Position numbers and translations under genes: made by a program. 64,000 nt of DNA from CAVXHQ01 sp963789535 (lineage in GTDB: Bacteria > Pseudomonadota > Alphaproteobacteria > Rhodobacterales > Rhodobacteraceae): NCBI GenBank assembly GCA_963789535.1, contig CAWBKU010000005.1:1798001-1862000 (forward strand), in the 5' to 3' direction. The notes under the pieces were generated by a model, which did not search any database, was not told the DNA's origin, and worked only from the letters and a program-made list of their open reading frames with translations. Positions 18,842-27,644 of this stretch are shown here, piece after piece; within the stretch, counting starts at the first letter, position 1; each line of letters starts with the position of its first letter.

Positions 18842-19870
18842 ATGGCCGTGGTGACGTCGGCACGGATCGCTCGGCCGCCCCGGCCCGAAATCTGGGGGAC
18901 CATGCCGGACGGCAGGCCGGTCAGCCGTCTCGCGATCGGCGGGTCCGGTCTCCGTGCGACCCTTATGACATTCGGCGCCGGTCTCCACGATCTTCGCCTC
19001 GAAGGGCACGATCACAACATGGTCGTGTCCCTGCCGTCACTTGCCGAATATCTGGCGGACACCCGATACATCGGTGTCACGGTCGGGCGGTTCGCCAACC
19101 GGATCGGTGGCGCGGCAGTGCAACTGGACGGCAAAGAATACGCGCTGGACCCCAATTATCTTGGGCGCCATACACTGCATGGCGGGTCCGACGGGTCGGG
19201 TCGGCGCAACTGGACCCTCGACCGCTGGACGGCGGACAGCGCCACTTTTCGTGACCGTCTTCCGGACGGACATATGGGCTTTCCGGGTGCGGTCGACGTC
19301 GAGCTGGAGTACCGGATCGAGGATGGCGCGACGCTCGCTCTCGACTTCACGGCGACAGCAGAGGCGCCGACGCCATGCAGTTTCGCGCATCACGGGTTCT
19401 TCAACCTCGGCAGCGACACGTCCTTGGACGAGCACGACCTCCGTATCGACGCAACCCGCTACCTGCCCGTGGATGCCGATCTTATCCCGCTCGGTGCGCC
19501 GGCCGCCGTCGATGGCACCCGATTCGATTTCCGGACGTCCAGATCGCTTCCGCGCGACCGGCACGCGCCGCCGATCGATCACAATTTCTGCCTTTCGGAC
19601 ATGAGGGTGCCGATCCGGACCGTCGCTCTGCTACGGTCCCGGAAGACGGGGCTCGAGATGCGGCTATCGACCGATCAGCCCGGCCTACAGGTGTTCGATG
19701 GCCTCGTTCCGTCGGTCCAGGGCGGTGTGCGGTCGGGTATCGCCCTCGAGCCGCAAAGCTGGCCTGATCCGTTCGGGCGCCCCGGATATCCGACGGCAAT
19801 CCTGAGGCCGCGCGAGATCTATCGACAGCTCACGACGTTCGCGTTCCGGCGCGACGATGTTTCGGATTGA
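18842..19870 (+). CDS. aldose 1-epimerase (mutarotase)
   Basis: 342 aa from ATG 18842, with an AGGGGGG ribosome-binding site 5 bases upstream. Family residues are present: the NRIGG block (residues 86-90), the His in TLHGG (residue 113), the catalytic base region FAHHGFFNLG (His 183/184) and the catalytic glutamate in ALEPQSWPD (near residue 305). It interconverts alpha and beta anomers of a sugar released by uptake or by glycoside hydrolysis. It precedes the ABC importer by 88 bases, within which the second operator copy lies, so it can be transcribed separately from the importer. Confidence 0.9.
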   Translation: MAVVTSARIARPPRPEIWGTMPDGRPVSRLAIGGSGLRATLMTFGAGLHDLRLEGHDHNMVVSLPSLAEYLADTRYIGVTVGRFANRIGGAAVQLDGKEYALDPNYLGRHTLHGGSDGSGRRNWTLDRWTADSATFRDRLPDGHMGFPGAVDVELEYRIEDGATLALDFTATAEAPTPCSFAHHGFFNLGSDTSLDEHDLRIDATRYLPVDADLIPLGAPAAVDGTRFDFRTSRSLPRDRHAPPIDHNFCLSDMRVPIRTVALLRSRKTGLEMRLSTDQPGLQVFDGLVPSVQGGVRSGIALEPQSWPDPFGRPGYPTAILRPREIYRQLTTFAFRRDDVSD

Positions 19871-19879
19871 ACAGTTGAC

Positions 19880-19895
19880 TATTAGCTAATATTAG
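19880..19895. promoter_or_regulatory. palindromic operator candidate, copy 2 (ABC operon promoter)
   Basis: The sequence TATTAGCTAATATTAG holds two overlapping perfect palindromes (19880-19891 and 19886-19895) and shares AGCTAATATTAG with copy 1. A TTGACT (19875-19880) directly precedes it, so it probably covers the promoter of the permease gene at 19959. Confidence 0.62.
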
Positions 19896-19958
19896 GCAAT
19901 TCTTGTCTCGGGACCGCCTGGCTCCGAAGGAGGTACAGGGCGGTCTCGGGGGAGGACC

Positions 19959-21038
19959 ATGCGCAACAGAACCGCTGACACCAAGGCCGCCGTCCTGTTT
20001 CTGCTGCCGTTTCTGGCGGTCTACACACTCTTCCTCGTCTACCCGCTCCTGAAGGGGTTCTGGATATCGCTGCACGACTGGGATCTGCTCGGGGCGGCGC
20101 TGGCGCCCGACAGTATCGAGTGGGTCGGCATGAAGAACTATGTCCGGATTTTCTGGGGCACCGAAATGGGCTGGGGGGCGATGGCGCATCCGAGGTTGCA
20201 GATCGCCGCGTTGATCGGGCTGGGCGCCACCGCCCTGATGTTTCAGCGCCGGGCGATGGGCACAGGCTGGTTCGTGGCCCTCGCGCTGCTCTTCGCCGTC
20301 GCCTACTTTGCCTTCGGCTGGGCGCCGGGCGAGGACGGACGCTGGTACACACGCCGCTTCTGGCCCGCGGTCGGCAATACGATCCTCTTCGTCGCCCTCA
20401 CGGTACCCGCCATCACCGCCCTCGCTCTGGTGCTTGCCGTCCTGCTCAACCAGAAGACGCGCATGGCCGCCGTGCTGCGCACCCTCTTCTTCATGACCAC
20501 CGTCCTGTCCGTCACCGTCGCCACGCTGATCTGGAAACTTCTGCTCTCGCCTCACGGCGGCCCGCTGACCGAGGCATTGAGCGCCATCGGTGTCGCCCCC
20601 ATCGCCTGGCTGTCGAGCGAAGGGTGGGCCATGGCCTCGGTGGTGCTCGTCACGGTCTGGTGGGGCATCGGCATATCGATGATGCTGTTCCTAGCCGGTT
20701 TGCAGGAGATATCGGAGGAAATCTACGACGCCGCCCGGATCGACGGGATCGGTGCCATCCGGACGTTCCGGTCCATCACCATTCCCAACATGACACGCAC
20801 GATCACGCTGGTGGTGATCCTGAACCTGATCGCGCATTTCCAGGTCTTCGGTCAGGTGCACCTGATGACGGCCGGCGGGCCCGGCGACAGCACCCAGGTT
20901 CTGGTTCGGCTGATCTACGAGACGGGCTTCCGCGACAACAACCTCGGGCGGGCGACGGCGATGTCGATGTTCCTGCTGGTGATCATGATGGCATTCTCGA
21001 CCGCGCAGCTCCTGCTGGCGCGGAGGGCATCGCGATGA
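19959..21038 (+). CDS. sugar ABC transporter permease (MalF type, extended)
   Basis: 359 aa, longer than usual because of an extra hydrophobic stretch between the first helix and the core (about residues 80-125, including LQIAALIGLGATALMFQ and FVALALLFAVAYFAFGW). The coupling loop is EEIYDAARIDGIGAIRTFRSITIP. The stop overlaps the ATG of the second permease by 4 bases. The operator at 19880-19895 lies just upstream, so this is the first gene of the importer operon. Confidence 0.92.
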   Translation: MRNRTADTKAAVLFLLPFLAVYTLFLVYPLLKGFWISLHDWDLLGAALAPDSIEWVGMKNYVRIFWGTEMGWGAMAHPRLQIAALIGLGATALMFQRRAMGTGWFVALALLFAVAYFAFGWAPGEDGRWYTRRFWPAVGNTILFVALTVPAITALALVLAVLLNQKTRMAAVLRTLFFMTTVLSVTVATLIWKLLLSPHGGPLTEALSAIGVAPIAWLSSEGWAMASVVLVTVWWGIGISMMLFLAGLQEISEEIYDAARIDGIGAIRTFRSITIPNMTRTITLVVILNLIAHFQVFGQVHLMTAGGPGDSTQVLVRLIYETGFRDNNLGRATAMSMFLLVIMMAFSTAQLLLARRASR

Positions 21039-21919
21039 CCGCCGAGATGACGACGATCGGGGCCACCAGGCGGGCCGTGTCCACCAAGGACCGCCGCCTG
21101 CACTTCGTGATCCTGATCCTCGCGGTCCCCGCATTCCTCTGGATGGTGCCGATCCTCTGGATGATCGCGATGTCGCTGACCGAGAACGACCGGCTCATGG
21201 TGACGACGACCGGCGTGGCCCTCGGTCTCGTTCCCGCAGATTTCACGGTCGACAATTACTCGGCCCTGTTCCGCTTCGGCTCGACGCTGCAATGGTTCCT
21301 CAATTCGGCGATCGTCGCGGTCGTCATGACGCTGGGCGTCCTGATCCTGTCGACGACGGCGGGTTACGCGCTGGCGCGGCTGAACTTTCCTGGCAAGGCG
21401 GTCGTCGCGGCGTTCTGCCTGTTCGGCCTTACCGTGCCGGAACAGGCGATCTTCATCCCGATGTATACGATGTTCGCCGATTTCGGCTGGCACAACACCT
21501 ATCAGGGCCTGATCGTGCCGCGCCTTGCGGCCCCGATCGGCGTGTTCCTGATGGCGCAGTTCTTTGCCGGCGTCCCGCGCGAGATCGAAGAGGCCGCCTA
21601 TATCGACGGCATCGGCCGGTTGCGGGTGTTCTGGTCGATCCTGCTGCCGCTGACCCGGCCCGCGATGGTGACGCTGGGGGTGCTGACGTTCCTCTATTCC
21701 TGGAACGACTACCTCTGGCCGCTCGTCTCGTCGCAGCGGACCGCAAACTACACGATCACCGTCGGTCTCGCCAGCATCCAGTCGAACTTCGCCCAGTCCG
21801 AGGGGCTGGGCCGGGTCATGGCCTCGGGCGTCGTCGCTTCGGCGCCGGTCGTGATCCTGTTCCTGATGTTCCAGAAATACGTCGTCCGCGCTGTCGCCCT
21901 GGGAGGGACGAAAGGATGA
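21035..21919 (+). CDS. sugar ABC transporter permease (MalG type)
   Basis: 294 aa from ATG 21035, overlapping the preceding stop. Six hydrophobic helices, the coupling loop REIEEAAYIDGIGRLRVFWSILLPLTRPAM, and the usual C-terminal KYVVRAVALGGTKG ending. It forms the channel with the permease at 19959. Confidence 0.92.
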   Translation: MTAEMTTIGATRRAVSTKDRRLHFVILILAVPAFLWMVPILWMIAMSLTENDRLMVTTTGVALGLVPADFTVDNYSALFRFGSTLQWFLNSAIVAVVMTLGVLILSTTAGYALARLNFPGKAVVAAFCLFGLTVPEQAIFIPMYTMFADFGWHNTYQGLIVPRLAAPIGVFLMAQFFAGVPREIEEAAYIDGIGRLRVFWSILLPLTRPAMVTLGVLTFLYSWNDYLWPLVSSQRTANYTITVGLASIQSNFAQSEGLGRVMASGVVASAPVVILFLMFQKYVVRAVALGGTKG

Positions 21920-21950
21920 CGCAACCCCGCACTCATCAATGGAGGAAACG

Positions 21951-23234
21951 ATGAAAAGCACCCTTTTGGCCGCAACCGCGCTGGTCGCGCTGTCGGTCCC
22001 GGCCCATGCCCAGGAAGTAACGCTGTCACGCTTCTTCGGCGCCTGCGAGGACGCCGGCACGGATTTTGCCAACGCCGTCGGCGAGGCCTGCATCATCCAG
22101 TCGATGATCAACGCCTACGACGCCGAGGACAACGGCGTATCCATCGAGACCCGCGAGGTCGAGTGGGGATCCTTCTACGACCAGATGAAGGCCGCCTACG
22201 CCGCCGGATCGCCCCCCGACATCCACGTCATGCACAAGAGCCGCCTGATCGAGTTCACCTCGATCGGGGCGCTGGCGGACCTGACCGACGATCTGGCCGC
22301 CGCCGGCATCGACACCTCGGACTGGACGCCCCGCGCGCTGGAGGGGGCCAGCTACGAGGGCCGCATCTATGCCGTGCCGATGGATATCCACGCCAACCTC
22401 TGGCATGTGAACCTTGACCTGCTCGAGGCCGCGGGCCTGACCGAGAACGGCGAGGCGATCATCCCGTCGAGCCCCGAGGAACTGCTGGCCCAGGCCGCCG
22501 CCGTGCAGGAGGCGACCGGGCAGGACTATCTGGCCGCCGAATTCGCCAGCGGAATGCTGGGTGTGCGGTTCATGCTGTCGATGGTCTGGCAGGAAGGCGC
22601 GGACGTGTTCAGCGACGACGGCGCGCAGTTCAATACCCCCGAGGCGCGCGCCGCGCTCGAGGTTCTGACCGCCCTGATCGACACCGGCGCCGTGGACACC
22701 ACGCATGATTATGCCACCGCCGAAAGCGCGTTCCTGAACGGCGAAAGCGCCATTCTGCTGAACGGCACCTGGGTCGTCGATGCCTACACCGCGCAGGCCG
22801 CTAACCCCGATGTGCCGCTGACGAACTATGCGGCCTATTCGTTCCCGGTCCTGTTCGGCGAAGAAGGGGCGACCTGGGCCGACAGCCACATGTGGTCGAT
22901 CCCGGCGAGCCTGAAGGAAAACGATCCCGCCCGCTATCAGGCAGCCCTCGGCGTGCTGGCGTTCCTGAACGAGAACAACCTCGCCTGGGCCAAGACCGGC
23001 CACATATCGGTGCGGACGTCCGTCCTCGAGGGGGCGGAATACGCGGCCCTGCCACAGCGCGCCAACTATGCCGATACCGCGATGATGGCCCGCGACGTGC
23101 CGCAGTCGGAATCCTATGGCGCGATCCAGGACGTGGTCGGCCGCGAGATCCGCTCGATCTGGCTGACCGGCAAGTCGGTGGACGACGCGCTGGCCGATAT
23201 CGACGCAGCGGTCGAGGAAATCCTCGACAACTGA
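21951..23234 (+). CDS. sugar ABC transporter substrate-binding protein
   Basis: 427 aa from ATG 21951, with the strong ribosome-binding site GGAGG at 21941-21945; an in-frame ATG at 21939 overlaps that site and is rejected. Signal peptide MKSTLLAATALVALSVPAHA with cleavage before QEVTLSRFFG. The fold is a family 1 extracellular solute-binding protein (INAYDAEDNGVSIETREVEWGSFYDQMKAAYAAGSPPDIHVMH). It follows the permeases and precedes the glycoside-hydrolase-like gene, with a G+C-rich hairpin after its stop. Confidence 0.92.
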   Translation: MKSTLLAATALVALSVPAHAQEVTLSRFFGACEDAGTDFANAVGEACIIQSMINAYDAEDNGVSIETREVEWGSFYDQMKAAYAAGSPPDIHVMHKSRLIEFTSIGALADLTDDLAAAGIDTSDWTPRALEGASYEGRIYAVPMDIHANLWHVNLDLLEAAGLTENGEAIIPSSPEELLAQAAAVQEATGQDYLAAEFASGMLGVRFMLSMVWQEGADVFSDDGAQFNTPEARAALEVLTALIDTGAVDTTHDYATAESAFLNGESAILLNGTWVVDAYTAQAANPDVPLTNYAAYSFPVLFGEEGATWADSHMWSIPASLKENDPARYQAALGVLAFLNENNLAWAKTGHISVRTSVLEGAEYAALPQRANYADTAMMARDVPQSESYGAIQDVVGREIRSIWLTGKSVDDALADIDAAVEEILDN

Positions 23235-23244
23235 TGTCGTCCCT

Positions 23245-23274
23245 GCGGGCCGCGCGTCTCCCTGCGTGGCCCGC
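23245..23274 (+). promoter_or_regulatory. hairpin after the binding-protein gene
   Basis: A stem of about 11 bp (23245-23255 with 23264-23274, one G-T pair) starts 10 bases after the stop and is followed by a C-run and TTTT. It may end part of the transcripts and keep binding-protein mRNA abundant. Confidence 0.5.
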
Positions 23275-23304
23275 GCCCCCTTTTCCTTGCCGCGGAGCCT
23301 TATC

Positions 23305-24426
23305 GTGAACGCAGACACCACCGCCCCCGACCGCTGGAGCGCCGAAAGGGCCAATGCCTGGTACGCGGACCAGCGCTGGCCGGTCGGATTCAACTTTCTG
23401 CCCAGCACGGCCGTCAACTTCGTCGACATGTGGCACCCCGACACCTGGGACGAGACCACGATCGACCGCGAACTCGGCTGGGCTGCGGCCATCGGCTACA
23501 ACTCCACCCGCGTGAACATCCAGTTCATCCTCTGGGAGGACGATCCTTCGGGCATGATGGCGCGTCTGCACCGCTATCTCGAGATCTCGCAAAGCCATGG
23601 CATCTCGACGGTGTTCTGTCTGTTCGACGATTGCGAATTCTCGGGTGCCGTGCCCAGCACCGCCCGTCAGCCAGACCCGATCCCCGGTGTCCACAACAGC
23701 CGGGCATTGGCGAGCCCCGGGCGCGAGGCCGTGCTCGACAGGTCGCGCTGGCCCGCGTTCGAGACCTATGTGAAGCAGATCGTCGCCGAATTCGCGCGCG
23801 ACGCCCGCGTCCTCTACTGGGATCTCTACAACGAGCCCGGCAATATGAGCGTGTTCTCCAACGAGACGACCGAGGAGGATTTCAGCGACACCCTCAAGGC
23901 AGCGTCGCTGGATCTGTGCAGACAGACCTTCCGCTGGGCACGCGAGGTCGGCCCCGACCAGCCGATCACCTCCGGCGCATGGCGAATGACCCATGCCTGG
24001 AAGGAAGAGGGCAACGGGCCGACGCCCTTCGACAACGACATCGACCGCTTCATGCTGGGTGCCTCCGACATCATCAGTTTTCACGCCTATGTCACCTTCG
24101 ACACGATGCAGGCCGTCGTAGCGGATCTTCAAAAGCTGGGCCGCCCGCTGATGTGCACCGAATGGCTGGCGCGGACGGCGGGCAGCTATCTGACGGAGCA
24201 ACTGGCGTTCCTGAAGGAACACAGGATCGGCTGCTATCAGTGGGGTTTCGTCAATGGCCGCACCCAGACGCATATCCCGTGGCCCGCGCTGAAGGCCAAG
24301 GTGCCGGGTTACGACGAGGCGACGAGCGAATGGTTCCACGACGTGCTGCGCCCCGACGGCACGCCCTTTGACGCCGCCGAAATGGCCCTCGTGACCGCAC
24401 TGACCGAACGCGCGAAGGACCGATGA
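23305..24426 (+). CDS. glycoside hydrolase clan A-like protein (cellulase/GH5-like fold)
   Basis: 373 aa from a GTG at 23305 with CGGAG upstream; the open frame begins at 23266, but codons before the GTG lie inside the hairpin region. A TIM-barrel glycosidase is indicated by LYWDLYNEPGN, with the likely acid/base glutamate at residue 177, and by LMCTEWLAR, with the likely nucleophile glutamate at residue 286, about 110 residues apart as in clan A. No signal peptide is visible, so it would act on a short glycoside after import. The neighbouring importer supplies the substrate. The exact bond cleaved cannot be told. Confidence 0.75.
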   Translation: MNADTTAPDRWSAERANAWYADQRWPVGFNFLPSTAVNFVDMWHPDTWDETTIDRELGWAAAIGYNSTRVNIQFILWEDDPSGMMARLHRYLEISQSHGISTVFCLFDDCEFSGAVPSTARQPDPIPGVHNSRALASPGREAVLDRSRWPAFETYVKQIVAEFARDARVLYWDLYNEPGNMSVFSNETTEEDFSDTLKAASLDLCRQTFRWAREVGPDQPITSGAWRMTHAWKEEGNGPTPFDNDIDRFMLGASDIISFHAYVTFDTMQAVVADLQKLGRPLMCTEWLARTAGSYLTEQLAFLKEHRIGCYQWGFVNGRTQTHIPWPALKAKVPGYDEATSEWFHDVLRPDGTPFDAAEMALVTALTERAKDR

Positions 24427-24427
24427 C

Positions 24428-25510
24428 ATGATGCACCTCGAACTGCGAGACGTGACCAAGTCCTTCGGAGCGGTCGAGGTCATCAAGGGCATCGACCTTG
24501 CGATGGAGCCGGGCGAGTTCACTGTCTTCGTCGGCCCCTCGGGGTGTGGCAAGTCGACGTTGCTGAGGCTGATCTCGGGACTGGACGACCCCAGCGGCGG
24601 GCAGATCGTGTTCGACGGCAAGGACGTGACCAACCTCGCCCCGTCGGACCGGCGGATCGCGATGGTGTTCCAGTCCTATGCGCTCTATCCGCACATGACC
24701 GTCCGGCAGAACATGGACTTCGCCCTGCGTGTCCATGGCGCATCCGCCGACGAGGTCAGTCGCCGCGTCACCGCCGCCGCCGAGAGCCTGCAACTCGGCC
24801 CCTACCTCGACAGAAAACCCTCCGAGCTGTCCGGCGGCCAGAAGCAGCGCGTCGCCATCGGCCGCGCCATCGTGCGTGACCCGAAACTGTTCCTTTTCGA
24901 CGAGCCGCTCTCGAACCTCGATGCCGAGTTGCGGGTGCAGATGCGGCTCGAGCTGGCCGAACTGCACGAGCGGCTGGCGGTCAACATGATCTACGTCACC
25001 CACGATCAGGTCGAGGCGATGACGCTGGCCGACCGGATCGTGATCCTGAACGCGGGCCGCGTCGCGCAGGCGGGCACGCCGCGCCATCTGTACACCGACC
25101 CCGACGATACATTCGTCGCGGGATTCCTCGGGTCGCCCAAGATGAACTTTTTGGGCGGGGTGGTCCGAAATGTAGCGCGTGACAGCGTTTCCGTAACGCT
25201 TATGGATGCCGGTGCGGTCGAACTCGTCTTTCCGCAGACGTCCTCGGTCCTGAAGCCCGGGGACGAGATCATCGTCGGCATACGCCCCGAACACTTCGGT
25301 CCCGCCGGTGACTGCATCGTGTCGGTTCGATTGCGACTCCTCGAGGATCTGGGCGGCGCCAGATTCGCCTATTGTCGGACGGAGGGCGGCAATCTCCTTA
25401 CCGTCGCGGTTGGACGGACCGACGGAGTGCCGGCCGACGCCGCTTTCGACGTGCGGTTTGCGCGAGAGGATGCCCTGCTGTTTACCAAGTCCGGCAACCG
25501 GGTGCGTTAG
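24428..25510 (+). CDS. sugar ABC transporter ATP-binding protein (MalK/UgpC type)
   Basis: 360 aa from ATG 24428. Walker A is GPSGCGKST, the signature is LSGGQKQRVAIGRAIV and Walker B is [14 protein letters not shown], with a C-terminal TOBE domain (DEIIVGIRPEHFG). It ends the second sugar operon and completes the importer encoded at 19959-23234. It is similar to, but clearly distinct from, the ATPase at 9056. Confidence 0.93.
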   Translation: MMHLELRDVTKSFGAVEVIKGIDLAMEPGEFTVFVGPSGCGKSTLLRLISGLDDPSGGQIVFDGKDVTNLAPSDRRIAMVFQSYALYPHMTVRQNMDFALRVHGASADEVSRRVTAAAESLQLGPYLDRKPSELSGGQKQRVAIGRAIVRDPKLFLFDEPLSNLDAELRVQMRLELAELHERLAVNMIYVTHDQVEAMTLADRIVILNAGRVAQAGTPRHLYTDPDDTFVAGFLGSPKMNFLGGVVRNVARDSVSVTLMDAGAVELVFPQTSSVLKPGDEIIVGIRPEHFGPAGDCIVSVRLRLLEDLGGARFAYCRTEGGNLLTVAVGRTDGVPADAAFDVRFAREDALLFTKSGNRVR

Positions 25511-25816
25511 AAGACTGGAACCGCCGCCCCTTTTCGCGTCACTGTCCCGTCGCGGTGCGTCAGGAAGGGTGAAGGCCGTGCCTGCCGGAGGCCGTCGACC
25601 GCCGCGCGGCGCAGGCGCATGTCAACGCGGTGCGATCGGACAAATCCTATCTGCGCGACAATACCTGTCCAGATGACCAATCCTCAGGCGCGGTTCTTGG
25701 GGCCGCAGCCATACGAGCGATGCTGTAATGAACGGCGGCCTCCGGCGTCTGTACTTGTCGGATGCGGGGTCGCCGTCGGGTTTTTGCGACAACGCCAGAA
25801 CAGGGAAATCAACGTC
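25511..25816. other. intergenic stretch at the junction of the sugar locus and the island-like region
   Basis: 306 bp. No gene, RNA or transposon end was recognised. Open frames in it have no conserved blocks. It separates the core-like sugar operon from the aldehyde dehydrogenase wreck and is the most likely left border zone of the island-like segment. Confidence 0.4.
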
Positions 25817-26544
25817 ATGACCGTTCAAGGCCCGAACCCCGCCACCGGCGACGCAGGCAACGTGCCGCAATGCGCCATGGCGTTCGAGGTGCTATGGGCC
25901 GAGGCGGGGGGCGCCGGCGGGTCCCTCTACCAACCTCATGATTTCCTCCGATCGGGCCGATGCGATCATCGACGGTCCCCGTGTCAACGGTGTCGCCCTG
26001 ACCGGACCGGCGGCGGCGGGGCGCAAGTTCGCGGCGCGCGCGGGGCAGAAGCCGAAGCCGCCGTCGCCGGACCCCGGCGGCAGCGATGCGTTCATCGTTC
26101 TGGAAGATGCCGACCTCGACCATGTGCTGCACGGGGCGATCTCGGGCCGCATGTCCGACGACGGACAACCCGGCCGTCCGGCAAGCGCCTTTTGGCCCCG
26201 TGGCGCTGTTTTTCAGGGTCGGAAACGAGGCGGCGGCGATTGCCTTGGCCAATGATTTCGACGTCGGCCCCGGCGGGTCGGTGTTCACCAAGGACATCGA
26301 GCGCGGCAAACGGGTGGCAAGCCAGATCGAGACCGGCATGATGTTTGTCAACGATCTGGACCGGGCCGTCGCCGATCTGCCGTTTGGCGGGGTCAAGACC
26401 CCGGGGTATGGCCCGGAGCTGGGCGATATGGGCATTGCGCAATTGGTCGACAAAACGCTGGTGCGGACGTCGGCTGGAAAAGCGCCGGCAAAAGAAGTAA
26501 AAGCAGAACATAATTCGAAAAAATCTGTGGGAGAAACCGCATGA
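25817..26544 (+). pseudogene. succinate-semialdehyde-type aldehyde dehydrogenase, heavily degraded
   Basis: Three frames must be joined. Frame 2 from 25817 gives a start and then NVPQCAMAFEVLW; frame 3 from about 25925 gives LMISSDRADAIIDGPRVNGVALTG and GGSDAFIVLEDADLD; frame 1 from about 26180 gives AFGPVALFFRVGNEAAAIALAND through DLPFGGVKTPGYGPELGDMG. Each block fits NAD(P)-dependent succinate-semialdehyde dehydrogenases, but most of the N-terminal domain and the stretch with the catalytic cysteine are deleted, and the ELGG catalytic glutamate block has become PDPGG. The gene is dead. Its last frame still overlaps the next start by 4 bases, a trace of a former operon. Confidence 0.8.
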
Positions 26545-27644
26545 AACCCGAAGGCGACATCGTTCTTGTGACCGGCTCGAACGGCCGGATCGGAACCGAG
26601 GTGATGCGCGAACTGCGCAAGACCTATACAAATGTCGTGGGGTTCGACCAGAAAGCCCCCGCTGATCCGCCAGAGGGTTGCACCCGGATCGCGGTGGACA
26701 TCTCCTCGGACGAAAGTATGGCAGAGGGGCTGAAGGTGCTGCTGGCGCACCATGGATCGCGGGTCGCCGCGGTGATCCATCTTGCGGCGTTCTACAGTTT
26801 CTCGGGCAAGCCCGACCCGCGCTATGACAGCGTGACCGTGAACGGCACCCGGCGTCTGTTGCAGGGCCTGCGCGCCAATTTCGAGGTGCAGCAGTTCCTG
26901 TTTTCCAGCACGATGCTGGTCCACAAGCCCGGCGAGCCGGGAATATTCTTCGACGAGGACTGGCCGATCGGGCCGACCTGGGCCTACCCGGAATCGAAGG
27001 TCCGCACCGAGGCGATGATCCGCGAGGAGCGCGGCGATGTGCCGACGGTGATGCTGCGCTTTGCCGGGGTCTACGACGATGGTTGCCATTCGCCGCCCCT
27101 GGCGCACCAGATTCAGCGCATCTACGAACGCCAGCTGGAATCGCGTCTGTACGCCGGATCGCCGTCGCACGGTACGTCCTATGTCCATATGGACGATGTG
27201 GTGGATGCGATCGTCCGCGCCGTCGAAAAACGCGCGACGTTGCCCGCTGAGACCGTGCTGCTGATCGGCGAGCCCGAGGCGCTGAGCTATGACGAGTTGC
27301 AGCACAGCTTCATGCGCCAGATTCACGACGAGTCCTATGAGGAGTTCAACGTGCCCGGCCCGATCGCCAAGGTCGGCGCCTGGGTTCAGGACAAGATCCT
27401 GCATCAGGATCCGTTCATCAAACCGTGGATGATCGACCGCGCCAACGACCACTACGCCCTCGACATCAGCCGCGCCAGAGAGGTGTTGGGCTGGGTGCCG
27501 CAGCATACCCTGCGCAAGGCGATCCCGAAGATGGTAGCGGCACTGAAGGCCGACGATGTGGCCTTTTACAGGGACAACGGGCTGGAGCCGGCGGAATGGA
27601 TGCTGGCCAACGCCGAAGCGGCGAAACAGGAGCAGGCGCAATGA
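26541..27644 (+). CDS. NAD-dependent epimerase/dehydratase (extended SDR) family protein
   Basis: 367 aa. The nucleotide-binding motif is VTGSNGRIG (residues 10-18). The catalytic pattern is SST (FSSTMLV) with YPESK (YxxxK). The tail is rich in Glu/Gln. Extended SDRs act on nucleotide sugars or other carbonyl/hydroxyl groups; the substrate is unknown. Its start overlaps the end of the degraded dehydrogenase, and its stop overlaps the following membrane protein gene, so it is expressed with the VKOR-like and cytochrome genes. Confidence 0.85.
   Translation: MKPEGDIVLVTGSNGRIGTEVMRELRKTYTNVVGFDQKAPADPPEGCTRIAVDISSDESMAEGLKVLLAHHGSRVAAVIHLAAFYSFSGKPDPRYDSVTVNGTRRLLQGLRANFEVQQFLFSSTMLVHKPGEPGIFFDEDWPIGPTWAYPESKVRTEAMIREERGDVPTVMLRFAGVYDDGCHSPPLAHQIQRIYERQLESRLYAGSPSHGTSYVHMDDVVDAIVRAVEKRATLPAETVLLIGEPEALSYDELQHSFMRQIHDESYEEFNVPGPIAKVGAWVQDKILHQDPFIKPWMIDRANDHYALDISRAREVLGWVPQHTLRKAIPKMVAALKADDVAFYRDNGLEPAEWMLANAEAAKQEQAQ

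Noticed and set aside
18560..19015. N-terminal extension of the LacI gene to 19015.
   Set aside because: It would place the operator and promoter region inside the coding sequence and put over 150 residues before the helix-turn-helix, which is normally at the very N-terminus.
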